This document shows positions 48,575-57,853 of a DNA stretch of 64,000 nt, piece by piece. Below the pieces are notes generated by a model that saw only the letters and a program-made list of their open reading frames with translations, was not told the DNA's origin and ran no database searches. The DNA comes from Lachnospiraceae bacterium oral taxon 500. Lineage in GTDB: Bacteria; Bacillota; Clostridia; Lachnospirales; Vallitaleaceae. The position numbers and the translations under genes are program-made. How positions within the stretch are numbered: the first letter of the stretch is position 1; the number at the start of each line of letters is the position of its first letter. The stretch is taken from positions 2,680,195 to 2,744,194 of the forward strand of contig CP027241.1 in assembly GCA_002999035.1 (NCBI GenBank), given 5' to 3'.

Positions 48575-49678
48575 CTAATATCGGAATGTTGAGCAATGCC
48601 GTTTTCTGCTCAATAAAATCGCATGGGCAAGGGCTTTGCCGTTTAAAAGATCGGGATAGGCCGGTCGATTGACCAAGCCGTTTTCCAGCCACATCATCGA
48701 CGAGGCGCCGCCGTCCAAATAAGCAGCTTCGGTCACCTCATATTCTGTCAATACTTCCGCCAGCCACCGGCCGGTCAAACCCTCGGCTCTGCCTTTTTGG
48801 CGGCCGTCCGCCACTATAAAGATTAAATTGCCTTTTTGATTGATGCCGACCGCTGTCCGCGGCTGGAGCGAAGTAGTATAACCGATAAAATCCTCCTGCG
48901 GTTTTGCGGCATTTTTTCCTGCCTTAACCAGCCAACCGCCGGTTTGATATACCTTTTGGGGGAAAATTTCCCGCCCCGCTGAGTCGATGGTCTGAATGCG
49001 AACCGCTATCTCTTCTCCCAATTCAAAAACCGGTACAAATTCCGGCAGCTGCTGCCAGCTCATATCCTCAACCGCCGTATCTTCCGGCAATAAATACGTC
49101 AATAAAAAGTCTTCGCCGATCCGTACCGGCTCGGTCGTAAGGAATCGTTCTGTTACTTTGCCCCCCGTCAACCGGTATGTTGCCTGCGGTCGGAAAACCC
49201 GGTTGGTTTCGCCGTAATCGGCCGTAAATACATTGATCAGGCCATGAAATGCTCCGGTATTATAAGAATAAATCCGGCCGCCGGACTGACCGGACTGCCA
49301 GAAAGCTTTTACTGTTATGTTCTGAATAGACAGCGTTTGATCAATTACCAGACAAGGCGTACCGATATCGCTGATCCGAATCCAGCGGCCGGCTTCGCAT
49401 AAAAGTCCGGCCGGACTCCCCAAATCATCAAAAAACATACCGTTAACCGCCGCCTTAGCCTGATGACGCCGGGCCAAAGTCCCCAGCGGCTCAAAACCAA
49501 AGACTGAGTCCTGTGCCAGCGCGCCGCTGACCTCGGCACCATTTCTTATATCTGCTTCCAGCAAATAAATCTGCTGCCGGTAATGATGCATGGTAATATC
49601 CGCCTGCTGATAGCCAAGCGCTGCCACTGCCTGCAATAAAAAGGCAAGCAATTGAAATATTGCCGAAACTTCTTTCAT
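48575..49678 (-). CDS. Phosphodiester glycosidase family protein (NAGPA domain)
   Basis: This 367-residue protein has a hydrophobic N terminus (FQLLAFLLQAVAALG), probably a signal peptide or anchor. A NAGPA-type domain follows with PRTAVGINQKGNLIFIVADG at about 270 and AAYLDGGASSMMW at about 320. This fold removes N-acetylglucosamine 1-phosphodiesters in animals. In bacteria it occurs in envelope and exopolysaccharide contexts. The Gly-Ala-Ser-Ser end replaces the common GGGSS. A substrate on the cell surface is likely but unknown. The ATG at 49678 has a weak GGGAAAG site. About 130 bp of hairpin-bearing sequence separate it from the LytS-GGDEF gene. Confidence 0.85.
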   Translation of the reverse strand: MKEVSAIFQLLAFLLQAVAALGYQQADITMHHYRQQIYLLEADIRNGAEVSGALAQDSVFGFEPLGTLARRHQAKAAVNGMFFDDLGSPAGLLCEAGRWIRISDIGTPCLVIDQTLSIQNITVKAFWQSGQSGGRIYSYNTGAFHGLINVFTADYGETNRVFRPQATYRLTGGKVTERFLTTEPVRIGEDFLLTYLLPEDTAVEDMSWQQLPEFVPVFELGEEIAVRIQTIDSAGREIFPQKVYQTGGWLVKAGKNAAKPQEDFIGYTTSLQPRTAVGINQKGNLIFIVADGRQKGRAEGLTGRWLAEVLTEYEVTEAAYLDGGASSMMWLENGLVNRPAYPDLLNGKALAHAILLSRKRHCSTFRY

Positions 49679-49895
49679 AATCTTTCCCGTAAGTTATGCT
49701 CAATTTTCCCTGTTAAAAGTCTGCGCCTGATTAATCAGCAAACCGCCCTTATATCCAGCCCGCAATTTAACCGGCACTTATTCCATTCTCTTTTCAACGG
49801 TTTTTAGGGTATTTTTCTGTCCTGCCTTTTTATCAAGCTAATGCAAAAGTCCTGTAATCCTTATACATCATTTCTTATATCGACATCTTCGTTGA

Positions 49896-50000
49896 GAAAC
49901 TTAACTTTTCCATGCTCATCCGGATAGTATTTTTAGTGGTAAAGTGAAAAAGTAATTTCCACATGGGAGGGGTGAAAGCCAACTTTGCCTTTTCACTTTA
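49896..50000. repeat. Partial copy of the CTTAACTTTTCC-end element plus a hairpin
   Basis: Starting at about 49896, a stretch of about 38 bp matches the left end of the 31880 element with roughly eight differences (AACTTTTCCATGCTCATCCG is its core). No matching right end follows. Instead TAAAGTGAAAA (49940-49950) pairs with TTTTCACTTTA (49990-50000), which may serve as terminator for the chromate transporter pair. The rest of the gap 49679-49895 shows nothing recognisable. Confidence 0.55.
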
Positions 50001-50033
50001 GCCGCCTTTTTCAGCATCTTTTTTAATATCTTT

Positions 50034-50597
50034 TCAAAAACGGAACACAATTCCGGCAGCCGCTGCCAAAATGATAATCAAAATCGGATGTGCCTTGGTT
50101 TTTCGCAAAATCAAAAACAAGGCCGCCGCCAAAATCAGCCCCTGCCAGAAAAAAGGTGCAGCCGCTGCCTGCTCCTGAGTGAGTAAGCTGGCAGGATGAT
50201 AAGTCAATTTTAAAACATTCAGCCAGGCCATCGTGATCAAAGCAAAGGAAGCGGGCTTCAGACCGCAAAAAGCCGCCTGGATCCAAGCATTATCTTTCAT
50301 TTTAGTCAATATGCGGGCAATTAAAATAATAATCACTACCGACGGAAAAATCAGCCCCGTTACCGCCGCCGCCGCACCGAAAAGTCCTCCGGCCAAAAAA
50401 CCGGTATAGGCAGCCATATTGATGCCCAAAGGTCCGGGCGTTGATTCGGATACGGCAATCATATTGGTCAAATCATCGCCGGAAAACCAGCCGGTCCGGG
50501 ACGACATATCATATAAAAAGGGCAAAGTCGCCAGTCCCCCGCCAACTGCAAATAAACCGGTTTTTAAAAACTCATAGAACAACTGCCAGTAAATCAT
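50034..50597 (-). CDS. Short-chain chromate transporter family protein, second subunit
   Basis: This 187-residue membrane protein with about six helices matches one half of ChrA (FLKTGLFAVGGGLATLPFL near the start, SESTPGPLGINMAAYTGF). The ATG at 50597 overlaps the stop of the partner gene as ATGA, so the two halves are translationally coupled. A longer frame exists but would start inside the partner. Such split pairs are thought to form a heteromeric anion transporter. Chromate itself may not be the physiological substrate. Confidence 0.9.
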   Translation of the reverse strand: MIYWQLFYEFLKTGLFAVGGGLATLPFLYDMSSRTGWFSGDDLTNMIAVSESTPGPLGINMAAYTGFLAGGLFGAAAAVTGLIFPSVVIIILIARILTKMKDNAWIQAAFCGLKPASFALITMAWLNVLKLTYHPASLLTQEQAAAAPFFWQGLILAAALFLILRKTKAHPILIIILAAAAGIVFRF

Positions 50598-51142
50598 TTG
50601 ACCGCCCCCTTCCGGCGGAAGAGCAAAACTCCGCTGCCGCCGGCCAATAATACCAAAATTGCCGGTGATACCTGCGGCAAAAATAAGTTTGCCGCAAACA
50701 CCGCTAAAAATATCAGTCCTGCCTGCCAATTAGTCAGCGCACTTTTTCTCAGCTTTAATAAGGCCTCCAGAATCAAAACACTGACCGCCACTTTAATGCC
50801 GGCCATAGCATGACGCACCTGCGGCCAATCGGAAAAACCGGTAATCAGGCGGGCCAGTAAAATAATAATCATCACTCCCGGCAAAATCAGCCCCAGTGTA
50901 GCTGCGATTGCCCCGCCTACGCCGCACCGGCGATAGCCGACAAAAGTAGCGGTATTGACAGCAATAATCCCCGGCGTGGTTTGACCGACGGCATAATAAT
51001 CGGCCAAATCTTCATCCGTTATCCATTGCTTTTTTTCCACCAACTCCCGCTGCAAAATCGGCAGCATGGCGTAGCCGCCGCCAAAGGTAAAGGCACCGAC
51101 CTTGAAAAACGTCCAAAAAAGCTGCACCAAATCTGTTGTCAT
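50594..51142 (-). CDS. Short-chain chromate transporter family protein, first subunit
   Basis: This 182-residue membrane protein is the other ChrA half. FFKVGAFTFGGGYAMLPIL and the GQTTPGIIAVNTATFVGYR motif lie in the first 70 residues, followed by about five helices. The ATG at 51142 has an AGGAGA site. It precedes and overlaps its partner by 4 bp. The 329 bp upstream (51143-51471) hold a large palindromic element and the ptsH terminator, with no clear promoter for this gene. Confidence 0.9.
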   Translation of the reverse strand: MTTDLVQLFWTFFKVGAFTFGGGYAMLPILQRELVEKKQWITDEDLADYYAVGQTTPGIIAVNTATFVGYRRCGVGGAIAATLGLILPGVMIIILLARLITGFSDWPQVRHAMAGIKVAVSVLILEALLKLRKSALTNWQAGLIFLAVFAANLFLPQVSPAILVLLAGGSGVLLFRRKGAVK

Positions 51143-51249
51143 ACTTTTCTCCTATGAAAAGTTCCCTTTCTAAAATAAATTTTCCTAAAGCGCGTATCTT
51201 TAATTCTGCTCCGGTTCAGGCAAAACACTTACCTTTCCTCCACTTTAAC

Positions 51250-51387
51250 TCAGGCAAGCCGCACCGATAATTCGCTTGCTGCGAATTATCGGTCTTTGCG
51301 CTCACGCAAATAGATATTTATCCATGCCACAACAATTGAGAGCAAGCTCTCCCTTGTCATGGCACGTCTAAATATCTGCTTGCCTGA
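51250..51387. repeat. 138-bp cloverleaf-like palindromic element
   Basis: An outer stem TCAGGCAAGC (51250-51259) / GCTTGCCTGA (51378-51387) encloses a 12-bp hairpin CCGATAATTCGC (51264-51275) / GCGAATTATCGG (51281-51292). A small GCG/CGC hairpin follows, and then a third arm AGATATTTA (51312-51320) / TAAATATCT (51369-51377). Its ends resemble the element at 772-856. Confidence 0.75.
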
Positions 51388-51402
51388 ACTTGTTATAACG
51401 TT

Positions 51403-51436
51403 AAACCGGTCAAAAGTGTGAACTTTTGACCGGTTT
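51403..51436 (-). terminator. Terminator of ptsI-ptsH
   Basis: A perfect 15-bp stem AAACCGGTCAAAAGT / ACTTTTGACCGGTTT with a 4-nt loop, 35 bp downstream of ptsH. The T-run is only three bases, so it may act by the stem alone or in both directions. Confidence 0.65.
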
Positions 51437-51471
51437 AAGTTATTGATTTCGAGATTAGAAGCCCGCTCGGA

Positions 51472-51732
51472 TCATTCTTCCAAGTTATTGATGAACTCCA
51501 CCAATTTGCCTAAGCTCTCGGTTTCGTTTTCTCCCTCGGTGATAATCGTAATTTCACTATCTGTCACAATCGCCAAAGACAGCACGCCCAAAATAGACTT
51601 GGCGTTAATCTTTTTGCCGTCTTTTTCTACAAATACCTCGCAGGCGCAGGTATTGGCTAACTTAGAAAATAACGCTGCCGGACGAGCGTGCAGACCTGTT
51701 TTATTTTTTACTACAACTTTTTGTGATACCAT
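51472..51732 (-). CDS. ptsH: Phosphocarrier protein HPr
   Basis: HPr carries phosphate from Enzyme I to sugar-specific EIIA proteins. The 86-residue protein has the active histidine in NKTGLHARPA (His15). It also has the regulatory serine in KSILGVLSL (Ser47), the target of HPr kinase for CcpA-type catabolite control in Firmicutes. I chose the ATG at 51732 (MVSQKVVVK), which follows AAGGAGA. It lies 179 bp downstream of ptsI, in the reverse of the common ptsH-ptsI order. Confidence 0.96.
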   Translation of the reverse strand: MVSQKVVVKNKTGLHARPAALFSKLANTCACEVFVEKDGKKINAKSILGVLSLAIVTDSEITIITEGENETESLGKLVEFINNLEE

Positions 51733-51911
51733 TTGATTCTCCTTTTTTATCATCTAAAATTTAACGTGATAACACGTTTATTGCCAATCATAAAACTAAC
51801 ATCTGTTTAAGGGCCGACTTCCAGAAATGGTGCAGCCCCGGCTTCTTTTCAATAGCCTGTTCTGTGCTGCCGTTTCCACCCGGCTGCCGGCATTTCACTT
51901 CGCCAAACTAT

Positions 51912-53624
51912 TTAATTTCTGGCCATAAAATCCGCTACCAGATTGATAACCTCTTTTTCCGTGGCGCAAAGCAAGGCCGCTTCCGCTAATTCCCGGCACT
52001 GCTCTTTGGTTACAACCGCCATCAGCCGGCGAATTTTTAAAATGGAGGAAGCACTCATACTGAACTCATCCAGCCCCAGTCCCAAAAGCAGCGGCGCTGC
52101 TGTCAACTCACCGGCCATTTCACCGCACATACCTGTCCATTTGCCCTCGGCATGAGCCGCATCAATTACATTTTTAATCAAACGCAGCAGCGCCGGGTTA
52201 TAGGGCTGGTACAAATACGATACTTTCTGATTCATCCGGTCCGCCGCAAAACTGTACTGAATCAAATCATTGGTGCCGATGGAAAAGAAATCCACCTCTT
52301 TCGCAAACGCATGCGCCAGTACCGCCGCCGCCGGAATCTCAACCATAATCCCCAGTTCAAACTGGCCGACTGCATGTCCTTCCTGCTCTAATTCCGCTTT
52401 CACCTGCAGCAAAATCTCCTTGGCCGCCCGAAACTCATCCAAAGTGGCAATCATCGGAAACATAATCTTTAAATTGCCGTAAACGGAAGCCCGCAGCAGC
52501 GCCCGCAGCTGGGTTTTAAAAATATCCGGCTCATTCAGGCACAGGCGCACCGCCCGATTACCCAGGAAAGGATTCATTTCTTTGGGCAGGTCATAATAAC
52601 TCAGTTCCTTGTCCCCGCCGATATCCAGTGTTCTGACCACTACGCCCTTGCCGCCCATTTTTTCCAGCACGCTGCGATAGGCCGCCAACTGCTCTTCTTC
52701 GGTCGGAAAATGGGTATTGCCCATGTACAGAAACTCCGTCCGGTACAGGCCGACCGCCTCGGCGCCGTTATCCTGTGCGCCCTGCGCATCCTCCGGTGAG
52801 CCGATATTGGCCGCCAACTCCACATGATAGCCGTCAGCCGTCAGAGTTTTCTTATCCTTATATGCTTTCAGCATTTCCTTTTGTTCCAGCCAATCCCGGC
52901 GCTTCTGTTCGTATTCCGCCTGCGTTTCCGCCGGCGCTTCGGTCAAAACCAAACCGCTGATTCCGTCCAAAATCAGAAGCTGACCATCGCTGATTTGCTC
53001 ATAACCGTTTTGCGTACCGACCACCGCCGGAATCTCCAGCGTTCTGGCCATGATCGCACTGTGGCTCGTCCGGCCGCCGATATCGGTGACAAAGCCCTTG
53101 ACAAAACGCTTATCCAAAAGAGCCGTATCACTCGGCGTCAAGTCCTTGGCCACAATAATAACTTCTTCCTTGATTTGCGTCGGATCCTGAATCAAAATCC
53201 CCTGAAAATTGCACAGCACCCGTTTAGACACATCTTTCATATCGGCCGCTCTCTCCCGCAGGTACTCATCCTCCATCGTCTCAAACATACTGATAAAGGT
53301 GTTTGCTACTTCGTGAAAAGCAAAGTCGCCGTTGACGTTTTCCTGCCGAATCTTGTCGAATGAACCGCCGGTCAGTTCCGGATCGGTCAAAATCTGAATA
53401 TGCGCATCAAAAATGGCCGCATGTTCCTCGTCCAGATTCAGCCTGGTTTTTTCCATGATTTCAACTAATTGCCGCCGGCTGACTTCAATTGCCGCCTCCA
53501 GCTTTTTAACCTCGTCTTCCGCGTCGGCAACCATCTGTCTGGTCACCACCGCTTCCGTTTGGGCAAACTTATATGCCTTTGCAATCGAATAACCGTCACT
53601 TGCGCCGATTCCCTTTATCGTCAT
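51912..53624 (-). CDS. ptsI: PTS Enzyme I (phosphoenolpyruvate-protein phosphotransferase)
   Basis: Enzyme I takes phosphate from PEP and passes it to HPr. The 570-residue protein has the N-terminal HPr-binding helical domain and the active histidine in GGRTSHSAIMAR (near residue 187). The C-terminal PEP-binding barrel carries FRTEFLYM-type GLYRTEFLYM, DIGGDKELSYY, ENPFLGNRAVR-like NPFLGNRAVRLC and the CGEMAGE cysteine loop. The ATG at 53624 follows AAAAGGAGG. Its promoter is about 180 bp upstream, with a small GCTGAA/TTCAGC hairpin in the leader. Confidence 0.97.
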   Translation of the reverse strand: MTIKGIGASDGYSIAKAYKFAQTEAVVTRQMVADAEDEVKKLEAAIEVSRRQLVEIMEKTRLNLDEEHAAIFDAHIQILTDPELTGGSFDKIRQENVNGDFAFHEVANTFISMFETMEDEYLRERAADMKDVSKRVLCNFQGILIQDPTQIKEEVIIVAKDLTPSDTALLDKRFVKGFVTDIGGRTSHSAIMARTLEIPAVVGTQNGYEQISDGQLLILDGISGLVLTEAPAETQAEYEQKRRDWLEQKEMLKAYKDKKTLTADGYHVELAANIGSPEDAQGAQDNGAEAVGLYRTEFLYMGNTHFPTEEEQLAAYRSVLEKMGGKGVVVRTLDIGGDKELSYYDLPKEMNPFLGNRAVRLCLNEPDIFKTQLRALLRASVYGNLKIMFPMIATLDEFRAAKEILLQVKAELEQEGHAVGQFELGIMVEIPAAAVLAHAFAKEVDFFSIGTNDLIQYSFAADRMNQKVSYLYQPYNPALLRLIKNVIDAAHAEGKWTGMCGEMAGELTAAPLLLGLGLDEFSMSASSILKIRRLMAVVTKEQCRELAEAALLCATEKEVINLVADFMARN

Positions 53625-53804
53625 TCCCGGTTCCTCCTTTTAGAGCAAATCCTTGAAAAAAGCTTCCTGTCCTCTTTGGTTCCCGTGCTGAAACGTGCGC
53701 TTCAGCGTTTTTTTCCGCCGGCAAACCGACTGGCTGCCAACGCCATACCCTCTTACCAAAAGTTCACTACTTGTCTGCCTAAAAATACCGCTTTGTCAAC
53801 TCTT

Positions 53805-53833
53805 AGTATACCATATTCTGGCGTTAGGGTCAA
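53805..53833 (-). promoter_or_regulatory. Promoter of ptsI-ptsH
   Basis: TTGACC (53828-53833), 17 bp and TATACT (53805-53810) on the minus strand, giving a leader of about 170 nt. Confidence 0.75.
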
Positions 53834-53885
53834 AAGATTTCTACAAGTTCAAATAGCAAATGGCTTGCTGAAACTGTCCAGTTAG

Positions 53886-54719
53886 TCATGCCTGAACTTC
53901 GGCCGATTGCTGCGCCAGCAGATAGCGCCGAATTCCGGCAGCAATTCCGCTTTGATGATTGGATTCGGGCAGCACATAAACTGCCGCCTGCCTGACTGTT
54001 TCCACTGCATTGCTGCATACGATCGAAATGCCGGCATATTCAAGCATTTCCAAATCATTCAGGTGATCTCCGAAAGCAGCCACTGCCCGCCGGTCAATGC
54101 CCAGCGCCTCGGCCAGCCACTTAACCGCCATTCCCTTGTTAACGCCCCCGTCCATAATATCCAGCGCCTGAAAAGACGACTGGGTAATCTCCACTTCCGG
54201 CACCATCGCCGCAATTTCCTCCCGCAGCGCTTTTAGCTTGAGGGCATCTCTTTGGGTGACAAACATCTTTTCACAAGGAAATTCGCTTAATTTCCGGTCT
54301 TTTAGAATATGATTTTTAAAGTTAAACACAATTTCATCGGTCAGCTCTGAATCAATCTCATCGGTGCAAATCCGGCTCATGCCGTCATACGAGTACAAAT
54401 CGCACTCCGCTCCCGTCCGGTCGCAAATTGCTATAATTTTTTGAACCGCTTCGGGACGGATCGGCCGGTGGTAAACGATCTTGTCCGCCTGAACATCCCG
54501 GATAATCCCGCCGTTAGAGGAGATGACATAGCGGACAAAGGGAAATCCCAAATAATATACCCGCATTAAAATTTCCGGCCGCCCCGAAGCCAGCACCACT
54601 TCATACCCATTTTCATTCAAATCTGCCAGCGCTGCCGCATTTTTGCCCGAAATTGCCCGGTCATTGTTTAACAGCGTACCGTCCAAGTCAAATACCGCCA
54701 TTTTCTTTTTCCGTTCCAT
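53886..54719 (-). CDS. Cof-type HAD-IIB phosphatase
   Basis: This 277-residue HAD hydrolase has motif I in VFDLDGTLLNND (nucleophile Asp near residue 10), motif II in VLASGR, the motif III lysine in NKGMAVKWLAE, and motif IV GDHLNDLEMLEYAG. The large type IIB cap lies between motifs II and III. Cof-type enzymes dephosphorylate sugar phosphates, pyridoxal phosphate or similar, and the substrate cannot be told from sequence. The ATG at 54719 follows AAAGGA, 11 bp downstream of sbcC, so it is likely co-transcribed with sbcDC. Confidence 0.92.
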   Translation of the reverse strand: MERKKKMAVFDLDGTLLNNDRAISGKNAAALADLNENGYEVVLASGRPEILMRVYYLGFPFVRYVISSNGGIIRDVQADKIVYHRPIRPEAVQKIIAICDRTGAECDLYSYDGMSRICTDEIDSELTDEIVFNFKNHILKDRKLSEFPCEKMFVTQRDALKLKALREEIAAMVPEVEITQSSFQALDIMDGGVNKGMAVKWLAEALGIDRRAVAAFGDHLNDLEMLEYAGISIVCSNAVETVRQAAVYVLPESNHQSGIAAGIRRYLLAQQSAEVQA

Positions 54720-54730
54720 TTTTTTCCTTT

Positions 54731-57700
54731 CTAAGCCTCATCCGCCGCCCCAATCCGGTACTTGGTATAACTCCCCTGCGGCGTCTGCCGAACCTCTAAT
54801 TTTGCCGGAATCCGTTCTTTCAACTCAGCTACATGCGAAATAATCCCAATCAGCTTGCCTCCGGCCTGCAACTCCAAAATGCAGTCAACGGCCGCATCCA
54901 GCGACTCCGGGTCAAGTGTACCAAAGCCCTCGTCAATCAGCAGCATATCCAGCTCAATCCCGCCGGCATAGGCCGAAATCACCTCGGATAAGCCCAGCGC
55001 CATCGCCAGCGCCGCCTTAAAGCCCTCACCGCCAGACAGGGTATTAACATTTCTGGTCTTACCGGTAAAAGCGTCAAAAACCTCTATTTCCAGACCGCTT
55101 TGCCGTCCCCGGTGCGTAACTTCTTCCTTCCGCTTCAAAGTATAGCGGCCGGTCATTTTAGCCAGCCGGTAATTGGCCATCCGCAGTACATCCTCTAAAA
55201 AAACCGCCAGCACATAGCGCTCAAAGGTTAATTTTTTAATATTTTCTCCATTTGCCGCCTTAGCTAAAGCCGAAATGCCGGCATATTCTTTTTTCTCGGA
55301 TTCCCGGCGCTGTTCCATCCGGATCAGCTCTTTCAGCACCCGCTCATTTTCATCGGCCCGGCGGCGAAGCAAAATCACCTGCTCGCCGGCGGCTGCCCGT
55401 TCTGCTTCCAGCTGCCGGATTTCTTCTTCCGTTTGCGCCAGCGGATGCGGCGTTTCAATCGTCACTTCCTGACGCAACCTTTTTTCCGTTTCCGTACTTC
55501 TCAGCCATTCCTCGCCATAGGCTTTGACCTCAGCCCGCAGCGCGTCCTCGGCTGCCTCCTTGTCTGCGGTTTGGCGCCAGGCAGTCTCATCGGCAAAGTT
55601 TTGTGCCGTCAGCCGGCTTTGAAACTCGGCCTGCGCTTTTTGCCACTGTTCCTGTCTTTGCCGGCTGTGCCGCTCGGCTTCCTCCCCAGCTGTCTGTGCC
55701 TGCGCATACGCAACCTGACTTTGGCGATAATCCTTTTCGGTCTGTTCGCGTTTCGTTTCTGCTTCTGCCCGCTCCGTTTCCAGCTTTATCCGCCGCCGTT
55801 CCAATTCCTCAACCGCCGCCGGAGAGGCTTTTTCGCGATATCCGGCCGAAATGGATTCCTTTAAAGCCCTGCCCTGTCCGGCCGCTTCATTTAATTCCGC
55901 CTGCTTTTGCTGATATTCGGCCGTAATCTCCTTTTCCCGGCGCAGCAATGCTTCCTCGGCTGCCGCCGCCTGCTCCAGTTCCTTTTTGGCCGCCCGGCGC
56001 AGCTGAATCTGCCGGGCATATTCCGCCGCCTGCTTTTGCATATCCGCCTGTTCCGCTTCCTTCTGACTTAAATATTGCCGAATCTCGGATAGGCTTTCCT
56101 GCCCGCTTTCCGCTATCAGCTGTTCGGTGAAAAGCCGGCTCTGGGCAGCTAACTCCGTTTGTTTTTTCAGCAGCGCCTCCTGCTCCCGCCGGACTTCCTC
56201 TCTGGCCTGCTCGGCTCTTTTTAAATCAGCCGCCTCCGCCCGCCCCGAATCACCGGCCGGCGTCCGGTAAACTCCCAAACAAACCGGACAAATATCGCCG
56301 TCTTTTAAATCCTGACGCAGCGCCAGCACATGATTATGGCGCAGCTTTTCCTGCTCGCTTTGATACAGCCTTTCCGCTGCGACCAGCCGTTCAGCCAACT
56401 CCTGCTCCGCCGCTTTATTCTCCTTTTGCCGGCGGCGACAGCTTTCCTCTTTCTGCCAAAGCTCCTTCCATTTTAAAAATTGAGCAAGCTTTTGTTCCAA
56501 TACGGTTTTGGCAGCTTCGCTCGATTCGGTCTCTTCTAAAGTCCGACGCAGCTCTTTCATCCGGATTTGCAATTTTTCTTTCTGTCCGGTAAATTCCTGA
56601 AACTCTTTTTCTTTCACCGAGTTTTCCTGTTTCAGCCGATTATAGCGCTCACGCAAATCCAGGAGCGAACGCAGCAGTGGAATCTCCCGGCCGAGGGTTT
56701 GCAGTTCCTCTCCGGCCGCCGCCAAGGCCGCCTTATATTCTTCAGACTGAAACGCCTGATAACTTTGCGCCAATTTCTCTTTTTGGGCTTCCGCTGCCTG
56801 TAAGGCCGCCTGCCGCTGGACTTTTTCCGCTGCCAGCTGCTCCGCCTGCCTGGCCAAGTCCCGACATTGCTCGGCATAGGGTTTTAGCACCAGCGCCCGC
56901 CGGATGGCTTCCGCTTCCGCCTCTTTTTGCCCAATTTCCTCTGCCCGTGCTTTTAAACGCAGCAAATAGGCCTGCACCCGCTTTAGCTCCGACAATTTCT
57001 CATTTTCCTGCTGCCGGTAAAAAAGTGTTTCTTTCTTTTGCTGAATCTGACCAGCCAGCTGCTCGGCTTTTTCTTTTTTCGTTTCCGCCTGCCGGATATC
57101 GCTTTCGTTTTGCCGCCGGACAGCCGCAAACAGCTCCGGCCGGTCAATTTCCTCCTTAGCCAAAAGCTCTGCCAATCCGGCTGCTTCCTCCGGTGCCGCC
57201 TGTAACTGCAAAATCCACTGCTGCTGAAACTTTCTTATCTCCTTGATTTCTTTCTCCAGCCGGTCGCTTTCCTGCTTTAAGGCTAACTGTAACTGCAAAT
57301 ATCTGGCCGCGTCAAAAATATCGCGTAAAATCGCTTCTCTTTCCTTACTGTCCGCCGTTAAAAGCTTACGGAACTCCCCCTGCGGCAGCATCATAATCTG
57401 CTTAAACTGATCAGCGCCCAGCCCCAAAATCTCCCTGACTTTTTCATTAATTTCCGCCGCCCTTGTAAAAACCCAGACAGCGCCGCCGGCATCGGTATAG
57501 GACAACTCTGCTTTGGCTGCCACCTCGGTTACGCCCTCGCCGGATTTTTTGCGCCGCAGCTGGCGCGGCTGCCGGTAAATCCGGTAGCTTTGTCCTCTGA
57601 TCGCAAAAATAAGTTCCACTTCCGTCAAAACATCATCCCCGGCAAAATCGCTGCGCAGCTCTTCCGGTTTTCTTTCCTGGCCGCTGGCTTCTCCAAACAG

Positions 57701-57853
57701 AGCATAGGCAATCGCGTCAAAAATCATGGTCTTGCCCGCTCCGGTCGGCCCGCAGATGAGGAAAACCGGCTCTTTATCCATCTGCTGAAAATCTATCACT
57801 TCCGTGCCGGCAAAAGGGCCAAAGGCCGTCATGGTCAATTTAATCGGTTTCAT
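54731..57853 (-). CDS. sbcC: Exonuclease subunit SbcC
   Basis: SbcC is the ATPase of the SbcCD nuclease that opens DNA hairpins and blocked ends. The 1040-residue protein has Walker A in CGPTGAGKTMIFDAIAYALF (about residue 34) and two very long Glu/Gln/Ala-rich coiled coils. These flank a zinc-hook CPVC at about residue 520. The C-terminal signature LSGGEGFKAALAMALGLSEV and Walker B MLLIDEGFGTLD complete it. It overlaps sbcD by 14 bp. Its substrate preference for DNA hairpins is notable in a region so rich in hairpin repeats. Confidence 0.95.
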   Translation of the reverse strand: MKPIKLTMTAFGPFAGTEVIDFQQMDKEPVFLICGPTGAGKTMIFDAIAYALFGEASGQERKPEELRSDFAGDDVLTEVELIFAIRGQSYRIYRQPRQLRRKKSGEGVTEVAAKAELSYTDAGGAVWVFTRAAEINEKVREILGLGADQFKQIMMLPQGEFRKLLTADSKEREAILRDIFDAARYLQLQLALKQESDRLEKEIKEIRKFQQQWILQLQAAPEEAAGLAELLAKEEIDRPELFAAVRRQNESDIRQAETKKEKAEQLAGQIQQKKETLFYRQQENEKLSELKRVQAYLLRLKARAEEIGQKEAEAEAIRRALVLKPYAEQCRDLARQAEQLAAEKVQRQAALQAAEAQKEKLAQSYQAFQSEEYKAALAAAGEELQTLGREIPLLRSLLDLRERYNRLKQENSVKEKEFQEFTGQKEKLQIRMKELRRTLEETESSEAAKTVLEQKLAQFLKWKELWQKEESCRRRQKENKAAEQELAERLVAAERLYQSEQEKLRHNHVLALRQDLKDGDICPVCLGVYRTPAGDSGRAEAADLKRAEQAREEVRREQEALLKKQTELAAQSRLFTEQLIAESGQESLSEIRQYLSQKEAEQADMQKQAAEYARQIQLRRAAKKELEQAAAAEEALLRREKEITAEYQQKQAELNEAAGQGRALKESISAGYREKASPAAVEELERRRIKLETERAEAETKREQTEKDYRQSQVAYAQAQTAGEEAERHSRQRQEQWQKAQAEFQSRLTAQNFADETAWRQTADKEAAEDALRAEVKAYGEEWLRSTETEKRLRQEVTIETPHPLAQTEEEIRQLEAERAAAGEQVILLRRRADENERVLKELIRMEQRRESEKKEYAGISALAKAANGENIKKLTFERYVLAVFLEDVLRMANYRLAKMTGRYTLKRKEEVTHRGRQSGLEIEVFDAFTGKTRNVNTLSGGEGFKAALAMALGLSEVISAYAGGIELDMLLIDEGFGTLDPESLDAAVDCILELQAGGKLIGIISHVAELKERIPAKLEVRQTPQGSYTKYRIGAADEA

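Noticed and set aside
54731-57853. Several long plus-strand frames antisense to sbcC
   Set aside because: They arise from the biased codons of the coiled coil. None has a ribosome site or recognisable domain.
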